Source: DASYTH01 sp045806965
GTDB lineage: Bacteria; Actinomycetota; Actinomycetes; Mycobacteriales; Pseudonocardiaceae
Assembly (NCBI GenBank): GCA_045806965.1
Contig: JBJMIG010000080.1
Coordinates: forward strand, 22,377-86,376
Direction: 5' to 3'
Length of the DNA stretch: 64,000 bases
The translations under genes were made by a program, and so were the position numbers. The notes beneath the pieces were generated by a model. That model was given only the letters and a program-made list of their open reading frames with translations. It did no database searches and was not told the DNA's origin. This document shows, in pieces, positions 58,157 through 64,000 of the stretch (the first letter of the stretch is position 1; each line of letters starts with the position of its first letter).

Positions 58157-59155
58157 GTGGTCAACCCGGTGGAGTTCGTCGCGCCCGAGGACGACCCCGA
58201 CCGTACCCAGCTCATTGCGCGGGTCGACCCGCGCCAGCCGCTGCCCAAGCGTTCCGTGCCGTGGACGCCCGACATCCCCGCAGAAGTCAAGGGTGTCCGG
58301 CAGGGGCGGCACCGCAAGAGCCAGGGCACAGGTCGGCGCAAGCAACCGCTCTGGCGCGAGATCCTGGTGCTGTTCAGCATCGCCATCGTGCTGACCATTC
58401 TGATCCAGGCCTTCCTCGGCCGGGTGTACTCGATCCCGTCCGGTTCGATGGAGCAGACCCTGCACGGCTGCACCGGCTGCACCGGCGACCGGGTGCTGGT
58501 CGACAAGATCGTCTACCGGTTCCGGGATCCGCGCCCCGGCGACGTGATCGTGTTCAAGGGCCCCGAACCGTGGACCAAGAACGATGTCGACCTGCAGCGC
58601 TCGAGCAACGTCCTGGTTCGCGGCCTACAACAGCTCGGCGCGCTGGTCGGCCTCGCCCCGCCGGACGAGCGGGACTTCGTCAAGCGGGTCATCGCGGTCG
58701 GCGGCCAGAGCGTGGAATGTTGCGACCCGGACAATCGGGTGCTGGTCGACGGCAAGCCGCTTGACGAGCCGTACATCTACTGGGAGAACGGGCGTCCGAA
58801 CACCCAGTCGCAGTTCCCGAAGGTGACGGTGCCGCAGGGCACCCTCTGGGTGATGGGGGACAACCGCAACAACTCCTGCGACTCGCGCTGCCAAGGCGGC
58901 GGCAAGGACACCAACGGCGGGCTCAACGGAGTTGTGCCGGTGGACAACGTGATCGGCAAGGCGCGGTACATCGTGCTGCCGCCCTCGCGCTGGCGGGGCG
59001 TCGGTGACCACGACCCGCAGCAGCAGCCCGCGCAGGCGCTCGGCGCGGCCGCCTGGCAGCGGGGAATGCCGGCCGGAGTGGGTCTGATCGGCGCGCTGCC
59101 GGTGTTGTGGCTGGGCCGCCGATTGCGCCGCAGGCGCCCCGGTAGTCTGCAGTAG
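58157..59155 (+). CDS. lepB: Signal peptidase I, first copy
   Basis: A 332-residue type I signal peptidase. A basic N-terminal 75 residues precede a membrane helix (EILVLFSIAIVLTILIQAFL). The catalytic serine is in IPSGSMEQTLHG, the lysine in DFVKRVIAVGGQSV, and box E is MGDNRNNSCDSR. A second hydrophobic stretch near the C-terminus (GVGLIGALPVLWLG) suggests two membrane passes. CxxC pairs CTGC and CC are unusual for an extracytoplasmic domain. Confidence 0.95.
   Translation: MVNPVEFVAPEDDPDRTQLIARVDPRQPLPKRSVPWTPDIPAEVKGVRQGRHRKSQGTGRRKQPLWREILVLFSIAIVLTILIQAFLGRVYSIPSGSMEQTLHGCTGCTGDRVLVDKIVYRFRDPRPGDVIVFKGPEPWTKNDVDLQRSSNVLVRGLQQLGALVGLAPPDERDFVKRVIAVGGQSVECCDPDNRVLVDGKPLDEPYIYWENGRPNTQSQFPKVTVPQGTLWVMGDNRNNSCDSRCQGGGKDTNGGLNGVVPVDNVIGKARYIVLPPSRWRGVGDHDPQQQPAQALGAAAWQRGMPAGVGLIGALPVLWLGRRLRRRRPGSLQ
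59143..59148 (+). promoter_or_regulatory. -10 box of leaderless lepB2 transcript
   Basis: TAGTCT lies in the last codons of the first lepB and ends six bases before GTG 59155. The second copy may thus be transcribed separately as well as by read-through. Confidence 0.4.
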
Positions 59156-60063
59156 TGGTCGACGTCGGACATCCAAAAGACAGCGAGGGCGAGAAAGAGG
59201 AACCGGTCAAGCCCGATGAAGCCGACGTCGCCGCCGAGGAAGAGCGCGCGGATGACGAAAAGCCGAAAAAGGCGAAGCAGCCTCGCTCGTTCTGGAAGGA
59301 ACTCCCGATTCTCATCGGGGTCGCGCTCATCCTGACGATCCTCATCCAATCCTTCATCGCGCGGGTGTTCCTGATCCCGTCCGAGTCGATGGAGCACACG
59401 CTGCACGGCTGTGCCGGGTGTTATGGCGACCGTGTGCTGGTCGACAAGGTCACCTATGTCTTCCGCGACCCGCGGCCCGGTGACGTGGTGGTGTTCGAGC
59501 GGCCGGACACGTGGAACCAGTCGGAGTTTCGGGCCGAGCGCTCGGACAACTCCGTGGTCCGCTGGTTTCAGGACATCGGCGCCATGTTCGGTCTGGCCTC
59601 GCCCAATGAGGACGACGTGGTCAAGCGGGTGATCGCGGTCGGCGGGCAGACCGTGCGCTGCTGTGACGAGCAGGGCCGGGTCGAGGTCGACGGCAAGCCG
59701 CTCGACGAGCCGTACGTGTTCTGGGACGGCGGCGCGCCCAACGGCAACCAGACGTTCGACTCCTTCACCGTGCCGCAGGGCACCCTGTGGGTGATGGGCG
59801 ACAACCGCAACAACTCCGCGGACTCACGGGTGCAGGGCGGCGGCGGGATCGACGGCGTCGTGCCGGTGGGCAAGGTGATCGGCAAGGCGCGGTACATCGT
59901 GTTGCCCCCGGGACGCTGGCGGGGAGTCGGCGACCACAACCCGCAGTTCGCCGCGGCGCTCGGTGCCGGGCTGCCGGTCGGGATCGGCTTCGCGGCCGCG
60001 TTCCCGACCCTCTGGCTGGGCAGGAGGGTACGGGCCGAACTGCGGGTCAGGCGGCGGTCGTGA
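59155..60063 (+). CDS. lepB: Signal peptidase I, second copy
   Basis: A 302-residue paralogue of the preceding protein. It has an acidic N-terminus (GHPKDSEGEKEEPVKPDEAD) instead of a basic one, a membrane helix, serine in IPSESMEHTLHGC, lysine in DVVKRVIAVGGQTV and MGDNRNNSADSR. GTG 59155 overlaps the first copy's stop by one base and its own end overlaps rnhB (GTGA). A tandem duplication with retained catalytic dyads. Confidence 0.95.
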   Translation: MVDVGHPKDSEGEKEEPVKPDEADVAAEEERADDEKPKKAKQPRSFWKELPILIGVALILTILIQSFIARVFLIPSESMEHTLHGCAGCYGDRVLVDKVTYVFRDPRPGDVVVFERPDTWNQSEFRAERSDNSVVRWFQDIGAMFGLASPNEDDVVKRVIAVGGQTVRCCDEQGRVEVDGKPLDEPYVFWDGGAPNGNQTFDSFTVPQGTLWVMGDNRNNSADSRVQGGGGIDGVVPVGKVIGKARYIVLPPGRWRGVGDHNPQFAAALGAGLPVGIGFAAAFPTLWLGRRVRAELRVRRRS

Positions 60064-60890
60064 CCGTGCTACCGACCGAGCTGCGCCCACCTCGGGTGGT
60101 GCTGCGCCGGGACGCGGGCAACTGGGGCCTGCAGAGTGCGCTGGACCGGCGTGGGCTCGGGCCGGTGGCCGGGGTCGACGAGGCCGGCCGGGGCCCGTGT
60201 GCCGGTCCGCTGGTGGTGGCCTCCTGCGTGCTGCGGCCCGGGGACGCTACCCGATTCGAGGGGTTGAACGACTCCAAGCTGCTGACCGCGAGCGCCCGGG
60301 ACCGGATGTACGACCTGGTCCTCAAGCGGGCCGTCGACTACGCCGTGGTGATCATCCCGGTGACCGAGGTCGATCGCCGCGGGGTCGGCGTGGCGAACAT
60401 CGAAGGCATGCGCCGTGCCGTGGCGGCGTTGACCACGCATCCGGGCTACGTGCTGGTGGACGGCTTCCGGGTGCCCGGCCTGACCGCGCCGAGCATCCCG
60501 ATCGTGAAGGGCGACCAGGCCGCCGCCTGCGTCTCCGCCGCGTCGATCCTGGCCAAGGTGACCAGGGACCGGATCATGATCGAGCTGCACGAGCGGTACC
60601 CGGCGTACGGCTTCGACGAGCACAAGGGCTACTGCACGGCCGAGCACACCGCCGCGCTCGTGGCTCACGGTCCGTGCGAGGCGCATCGTTGGTCGTTCGT
60701 CAACGTGCTGAGCGCGGGCGCCGCACACGGCCGGCGGGCTCCGCACACGGTCGCGCCGCACTGTTACCTCCCCGTCGCGGGCGATCCGACCCGCACCGTC
60801 GATGCCGTAGCGGCCGGCGTAGTTCAGAATGGGAGATCACTGACTACTACTGCCGGGTGGCCGGACCATGAGGAGCGCGACACCGCATGA
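60060..60890 (+). CDS. rnhB: Ribonuclease HII
   Basis: A 276-residue RNase HII removing ribonucleotides and RNA from RNA/DNA hybrids. The catalytic residues are in GVDEAGRGPCAGPLV and LNDSKLLTASARD, with KGDQAAACVSAASILAKVTRD and HKGYCTAEHTAAL. About 50 extra C-terminal residues (from SAGAAHGRR) have no known role. GTG 60060 overlaps lepB2. Confidence 0.96.
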   Translation: MTVLPTELRPPRVVLRRDAGNWGLQSALDRRGLGPVAGVDEAGRGPCAGPLVVASCVLRPGDATRFEGLNDSKLLTASARDRMYDLVLKRAVDYAVVIIPVTEVDRRGVGVANIEGMRRAVAALTTHPGYVLVDGFRVPGLTAPSIPIVKGDQAAACVSAASILAKVTRDRIMIELHERYPAYGFDEHKGYCTAEHTAALVAHGPCEAHRWSFVNVLSAGAAHGRRAPHTVAPHCYLPVAGDPTRTVDAVAAGVVQNGRSLTTTAGWPDHEERDTA

Positions 60891-61210
60891 GCGCGGAGGA
60901 TCTCGAGAAGTACGAGACCGAGATGGAGCTCTCGCTCTACCGGGAGTATCGCGACATCGTCGGTCAGTTCTCCTACGTCGTGGAGACCGAACGCCGCTTC
61001 TACCTGGCCAACGGTGTTGACGTCCAGGTCCGCGACGCGGACGGCGAGGTCTACTTCGAAGTTCGGATGTCCGACGCCTGGGTCTGGGACATGTACCGGC
61101 CCGCCCGATTCGTGAAGAACGTCCGGGTCATGACGTTCAAGGATGTCAACGTGGAAGAGCTGGACAAACCCGACCTCCGGCTGCCCGAGGAAGGCCCGTT
61201 CACCACCTGA
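60887..61210 (+). CDS. DUF2469 protein (Rv2901c family)
   Basis: A 107-residue acidic actinobacterial protein: MSAEDLEKYETEMELSLYRE, YRDIVGQFSYVVETERRFYLAN and VWDMYRPARFVKNVRVMTFKDVNVEEL. Highly conserved next to rnhB in actinobacteria; its role is unknown. ATG overlaps the rnhB stop (ATGA). Confidence 0.93.
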   Translation: MSAEDLEKYETEMELSLYREYRDIVGQFSYVVETERRFYLANGVDVQVRDADGEVYFEVRMSDAWVWDMYRPARFVKNVRVMTFKDVNVEELDKPDLRLPEEGPFTT

Positions 61211-61332
61211 CCTGCGCACACCGCCGCGCGGTACGCGGCTAATCCGGCCGGGGACCACCGGCGGAGACGATTCCTCGGCGCATACCACACCTCCCCGACA
61301 ACCAGCCCCGAACTCGATCTTCCTCGCCGGAG

Positions 61333-61360
61333 TTGTCCACAGCCCGCGAATCTGTCCACA
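61333..61360 (+). promoter_or_regulatory. Direct pair of DnaA boxes upstream of yraN-comM-dprA
   Basis: TTGTCCACA (61333-61341) and CTGTCCACA (61352-61360) lie in the same orientation, 19 bases apart, about 50-80 bases before yraN. The first is the preferred actinobacterial DnaA box; the second differs at one degenerate position. It suggests DnaA control of, or DnaA titration at, the competence-like operon. Confidence 0.55.
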
Positions 61361-61411
61361 TTGGCCGCCGCGCCCTGGCCCCGCCTCGCCCCACCCGGCA
61401 CCGTCGATGCC

Positions 61412-61798
61412 ATGTCAACCCGCATCGCCCCGCACTTGCGCCTGGGCCGCCGAGGCGAACGCCTCGCCGTTCGCTACCTCCACGAACACGGCCTGCGCCT
61501 GGTCGCGCGCAACTGGCGCTGTCCCGCCGGCGAGCTCGACCTCGTCCTCACCACCGACCACGCCGGCCTCGTCTTCTGCGAGGTCAAGACCCGTTCCTCC
61601 ACCGCATACGGCCTGCCAAGCGACGCCGTCACCCCGGACAAGGCCGCCCGCATCCGGCGGCTGGCCCATGCCTGGCAGACCGCTCACCACGTTCCCCCGC
61701 ACCCGGATCGCCAGGTCCGTCCCCGCTTCGACCTGGTCTCCATCCTGTGGCTCCCCAACCAACTACCCGCGATCAACCACATCCCAGGAGCCTTCTGA
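61412..61798 (+). CDS. yraN: YraN family protein (UPF0102), nuclease-fold
   Basis: A 128-residue PD-(D/E)xK-fold protein: LGRRGERLAVRYLHEHGLRLVARNWR, then the catalytic-like GELDLVLTTD and VFCEVKTRSS. Conserved as Rv2898c beside comM and dprA; it probably acts on Holliday junctions or other DNA. ATG 61412. Its stop overlaps the next small frame (TGATG). Confidence 0.92.
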   Translation: MSTRIAPHLRLGRRGERLAVRYLHEHGLRLVARNWRCPAGELDLVLTTDHAGLVFCEVKTRSSTAYGLPSDAVTPDKAARIRRLAHAWQTAHHVPPHPDRQVRPRFDLVSILWLPNQLPAINHIPGAF

Positions 61799-62058
61799 TG
61801 GCCGACGCGCGCCGCACCGCGATCCCACGCCACACCCGGCCGGCGGCTACCCACCTCCCGCTTCCGGCTCGGGAGCGGCCACCGGGTTTCCGGCGCCTGC
61901 GGTACCTGACGATCGCTGCCGGCCCGGCCACGCGCCGGCCCCGGCGCCGGCCGACCGCCAGGTGCGTTCCCAACTGGCGGCGGCCCGCCCTCTCGGTAGC
62001 CATCCCCGTCCCGGTCACCGCCCGCGCCGAGGATTCCGCCAGGACGGCGGTCCGATGA
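61798..62058 (+). CDS. Arg/Pro-rich hypothetical small protein
   Basis: An 86-residue frame starting MADARRTAIPRHTRPAATHL. ATG 61798 overlaps the yraN stop and its TGA (62056-62058) overlaps the comM start, so it is seamlessly coupled on both sides. The third codon position is GC-rich as in real genes. I recognise no domain and it is absent from the usual yraN-comM junction, so it may be a lineage-specific gene or expanded spacer. Confidence 0.4.
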   Translation: MADARRTAIPRHTRPAATHLPLPARERPPGFRRLRYLTIAAGPATRRPRRRPTARCVPNWRRPALSVAIPVPVTARAEDSARTAVR

Positions 62059-63572
62059 TGGCGCTGTCCCGCGCGTGGTCCGTGGCGCTGTTCGGCGTCG
62101 ACGGAGTGGTGGTCGAGATCGAGGCCGACATCGGCGGCGGCAAGCCGAGGACCCAGCTCGTCGGCCTCCCCGACGCCGCGCTCAACGAGGCCAAGGAGCG
62201 GGTGCGGGCGGCGACCCGCAACAGCGGCCTGGAATGGCCCAACCAGCTCGTCACCATCGGCCTCTCACCGGCCGCGCTGCCCAAGGGCGGCGCCGGTTAC
62301 GACCTGGCACTCGCGTGCGCGGTGCTGGTCGCCGCCGAGTTGGTGCCGGCCGGCCAACTCACCGACACCGTGCTCATCGGCGAGCTCGCCCTCGACGGCC
62401 GGATCCGTCCGGTCCGAGGCGTGTTGCCCGGTCTGCTCGCCGCGCGCCGCGCCGGCCTGCACCGCGCGGTCGTGCCCACACCCACCCTCCCCGAGGCGGC
62501 GTTGGTCAGCGACATCGAGGTGCGCGGCGCGGAACGTCTCACCGACGTGCTCGGCTGGCTCGGCGGCGAGGACACCGTCCTGGCCAAGCCCGGTCCGCGT
62601 CCGCCGGGGCCCGGCGCCGACATCCCGGACCTCGCCGACGTGGTCGGCCAGCCCGAGGCCCGCTGGGCCCTCGAGGTGGCCGCGGCCGGTGGTCACCATC
62701 TGCTGTTGCTCGGGCCGCCGGGAACCGGCAAAACCATGCTGGCGCGGCGGCTGCCGGGCCTGCTCCCCGCGCTCGACCAGGAACAGGCGCTCGAGGTCAC
62801 CGCCATCCATTCGATCGCCGGCATCCTCACCCCCGAGTCGCCGTTGATCACCACCCCGCCCTTCATCTCGCCGCACCATTCCAGCTCGGTGCCCGCCCTG
62901 GTCGGCGGCGGCGTCGGACTCGCGAAGCCCGGCGCCATCAGTCGAGCCCACCACGGCGTGCTGTTCCTGGACGAGGCGTGCGAGTTCGCGGTGAACCGCC
63001 TCGAATCGCTGCGCACGGCGCTCGAGGAAGGCGAGATCCGGTTGGCCCGGCGCGACGGCGTCGCCCGCTATCCCGCTCGTTTCCAACTGATCCTCGCCAC
63101 CAACCCATGCCCTTGCGCACCGCCATGGGAGGTTGACTGCACCTGCTCGGCACACGTACGCCGGCGCTACCTCTCCCGGCTTTCCGGACCGCTCCTCGAC
63201 CGGGTGGACCTCCGGGTCCGGATGCGCCCGATCACCGCGATGTGCCACGCGGACCAGTCCCCGCCGGAACCGACATCGGCCGTTCGGGCGCGGGTCGGGC
63301 AAGCCCGGCAGCGCGCCGCCGCCCGCTGGGCCAGCCACGGCTGGCGGACCAACGCCGAAGTCCCAGGCCCGTTCCTGCGCCGCGAGTTCGCGCTTCCCCG
63401 AGCCGCTACCACGTTGCTCGACCGCGGCCTGGCCTGCGGCGCACTGACCGCCCGTGGCGCCGATCGCACCCTTCGCGTCGCCTGGACGCTCAGCGACCTG
63501 GCCGGTCTCGACCGGCCCGAACCGGATCAGGTCGCCGCCGCCCTCGAGTTTCGAGAGCGGAGAGCCGCATGA
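62058..63572 (+). CDS. comM: ComM-like magnesium-chelatase-family AAA+ ATPase
   Basis: A 504-residue AAA+ protein, homologue of Rv2897c. The N-terminal ChlI-type S5-like domain reads GVVVEIEADIGGGKPRTQLVGLPDAAL. The ATPase core has Walker A GPPGTGKTMLARRLPG, Walker B GVLFLDEACEFAVNRLE and the cysteine-rich insert NPCPCAPPWEVDCTC, followed by a C-terminal helical domain (LDRGLACGALTARGADRTLRV). ComM helps branch migration in natural transformation in other bacteria. ATG 62055 is an alternative start. Confidence 0.95.
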   Translation: MALSRAWSVALFGVDGVVVEIEADIGGGKPRTQLVGLPDAALNEAKERVRAATRNSGLEWPNQLVTIGLSPAALPKGGAGYDLALACAVLVAAELVPAGQLTDTVLIGELALDGRIRPVRGVLPGLLAARRAGLHRAVVPTPTLPEAALVSDIEVRGAERLTDVLGWLGGEDTVLAKPGPRPPGPGADIPDLADVVGQPEARWALEVAAAGGHHLLLLGPPGTGKTMLARRLPGLLPALDQEQALEVTAIHSIAGILTPESPLITTPPFISPHHSSSVPALVGGGVGLAKPGAISRAHHGVLFLDEACEFAVNRLESLRTALEEGEIRLARRDGVARYPARFQLILATNPCPCAPPWEVDCTCSAHVRRRYLSRLSGPLLDRVDLRVRMRPITAMCHADQSPPEPTSAVRARVGQARQRAAARWASHGWRTNAEVPGPFLRREFALPRAATTLLDRGLACGALTARGADRTLRVAWTLSDLAGLDRPEPDQVAAALEFRERRAA

Positions 63573-63670
63573 GTGAGCGCGCGGGTGAGCGAGCCGTTGG
63601 GCGCGGTTGCGGCGCCGGGCTTGTCGGCCGGCGGATCGGGGCTCGCCGAGTGTGCGAGGTGATACCGGTG
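63569..63670 (+). repeat. Start-carrying repeat, third locus, first copy
   Basis: Starts at the ATG overlapping the comM stop (ATGA) and ends with GAGGTGA (63656) -N5-GTG (63668). It shares about 88% identity with 63882-63981 over roughly 95 bases. An internal GTG 63585 opens a 25-codon frame VSEPLGAVAAPGL... ending TGA 63660-63662. Confidence 0.8.
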
Positions 63671-63889
63671 AGCCCGCCCGGCCAGGCTCGATGCCCGGTC
63701 GCGGCCGCACCGGCGGACGATCGTGATCGTCGGCCCGGCTGCCGTGCCGCCGACAACCCCGGCTGCCTACCGGTCCCTGTCGGTCTTTCGGCCGGTGTGG
63801 CCGCTTGCCGCCGGTGGCCCGGTGCCGACGACCCGAGTGCGGCCCCGCCGGGCTGCGCCAACCCGATGCGGGCAGGTCGGCATGAGTGA
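63569..63889 (+). CDS. Hypothetical frame between comM and dprA
   Basis: A 106-residue frame (MSERAGERAVGRGCGAG ... ANPMRAGRHE), rich in Arg, Ala, Pro and Cys, whose first third is the repeat. GTG 63668 in the same frame, with the repeat's ribosome site, is an alternative start that yields 73 residues. Its end overlaps the next repeat copy. No family recognised; it could be a non-coding spacer between two repeat copies. Confidence 0.25.
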   Translation: MSERAGERAVGRGCGAGLVGRRIGARRVCEVIPVSPPGQARCPVAAAPADDRDRRPGCRAADNPGCLPVPVGLSAGVAACRRWPGADDPSAAPPGCANPMRAGRHE

Positions 63890-63981
63890 GCGGGCGGGTG
63901 AGCGAGCCGTTGGGCGCGGTTGCGGCGCCGGGCTTGCGGGCCGGCGGACCGGGCTCACCGAGCCTGCGAGGTGCTGTCGTG
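63882..63981 (+). repeat. Start-carrying repeat, third locus, second copy
   Basis: Direct repeat of 63569-63670, displaced by 313 bases. It ends GAGGTGC (63968) -N4-GTG (63979), the presumed dprA start. An in-frame GTG at 63898 would add 27 repeat-encoded residues to the dprA product. Confidence 0.8.
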
Positions 63982-64000
63982 AGTGGTCCTGCGAACGTTC
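63979..64000 (+). CDS. dprA: Probable start of dprA, truncated by the window edge
   Basis: Only GTG and the next few codons (MSGPANV) are inside the window. The call rests on position: dprA follows comM in mycobacteria and most actinobacteria, and a ribosome site with a GTG start occurs here. DprA loads RecA on incoming single-stranded DNA. Confidence 0.35.

Noticed and set aside
1..64000. CRISPR array, prophage or insertion sequence
   Set aside because: No regularly spaced repeats with unique spacers, no integrase, transposase or phage structural genes, and no terminal inverted repeats flanking a transposase were seen.

Overview
The window is about 70% GC, with dense gene packing, many GTG starts and overlapping stop/start codons. 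It reads as chromosomal DNA of a high-GC actinomycete, most likely Pseudonocardiales. Pointers are a DUF222/HNH endonuclease, an Scr1-type regulator with a DUF397 partner, type VII secretion substrates, an FtsY with an N-terminal membrane anchor, a SepIVA homologue and two tandem signal peptidases. The backbone follows the conserved actinobacterial order also found in Mycobacterium tuberculosis (pca-rsmD-coaD ... sepIVA-DUF177-rnc-fpg-acyP-smc-ftsY-amt-glnB-glnD-ffh ... rpsP-khpA-rimM-trmD-rplS-lepB-rnhB-DUF2469-yraN-comM-dprA). Blocks of accessory genes interrupt it.

Layout. 1-8.9 kb: 3' part of pyruvate carboxylase, DoxX, a cyclase-like protein, HelD helicase, rsmD, coaD and a GNAT. 9-19.6 kb: sepIVA, DUF177-rpmF-rnc, mutM, two low-complexity proteins, acyP, an ECF sigma/anti-sigma pair and smc. 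19.6-28.6 kb is an insert between smc and ftsY. It holds a membrane protein, two acetyltransferases, an acidic-repeat protein, a divergent anmK, an NgcEFG-type amino-sugar importer without its own ATPase, and a coiled-coil repeat protein. 28.7-35.1 kb: ftsY followed by an aceB-aldolase-allB-alc operon that breaks down allantoin and drains glyoxylate into malate. 35.1-41.3 kb is a second insert: a methyltransferase, a DUF222-HNH nuclease, an Scr1/DUF397 pair, and a four-gene coupled operon ending in a type VII secretion substrate with a toxin-like tail. 41.5-49.4 kb: the amt-glnB-glnD nitrogen operon, an amidase, a secreted cyclophilin and ffh. 49.5-55.3 kb: an M36 metalloprotease, an amidohydrolase, a CPBP protein and pxpA. 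55.5-64 kb: the ribosomal protein / tRNA-modification / signal peptidase / RNase HII block and yraN-comM, with the predicted dprA start at the right edge.

The most interesting signals lie between genes. (1) A dispersed repeat built around GAGGTGA-N4-GTGAGC carries a near-perfect ribosome binding site and a start codon. It sits exactly at the starts of the CPBP gene, khpA and the gene after comM. In two copies it also encodes a conserved 24-25 codon mini-ORF whose stop overlaps the downstream start. (2) Three intergenic palindromes share AATGTCACCTT / AAGGTGACATT arms. (3) Two pairs of actinobacterial DnaA boxes lie away from any visible origin, one in front of yraN-comM-dprA and one in front of the coiled-coil repeat gene. 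No rRNA, tRNA, CRISPR array, intact insertion sequence or prophage was recognised.
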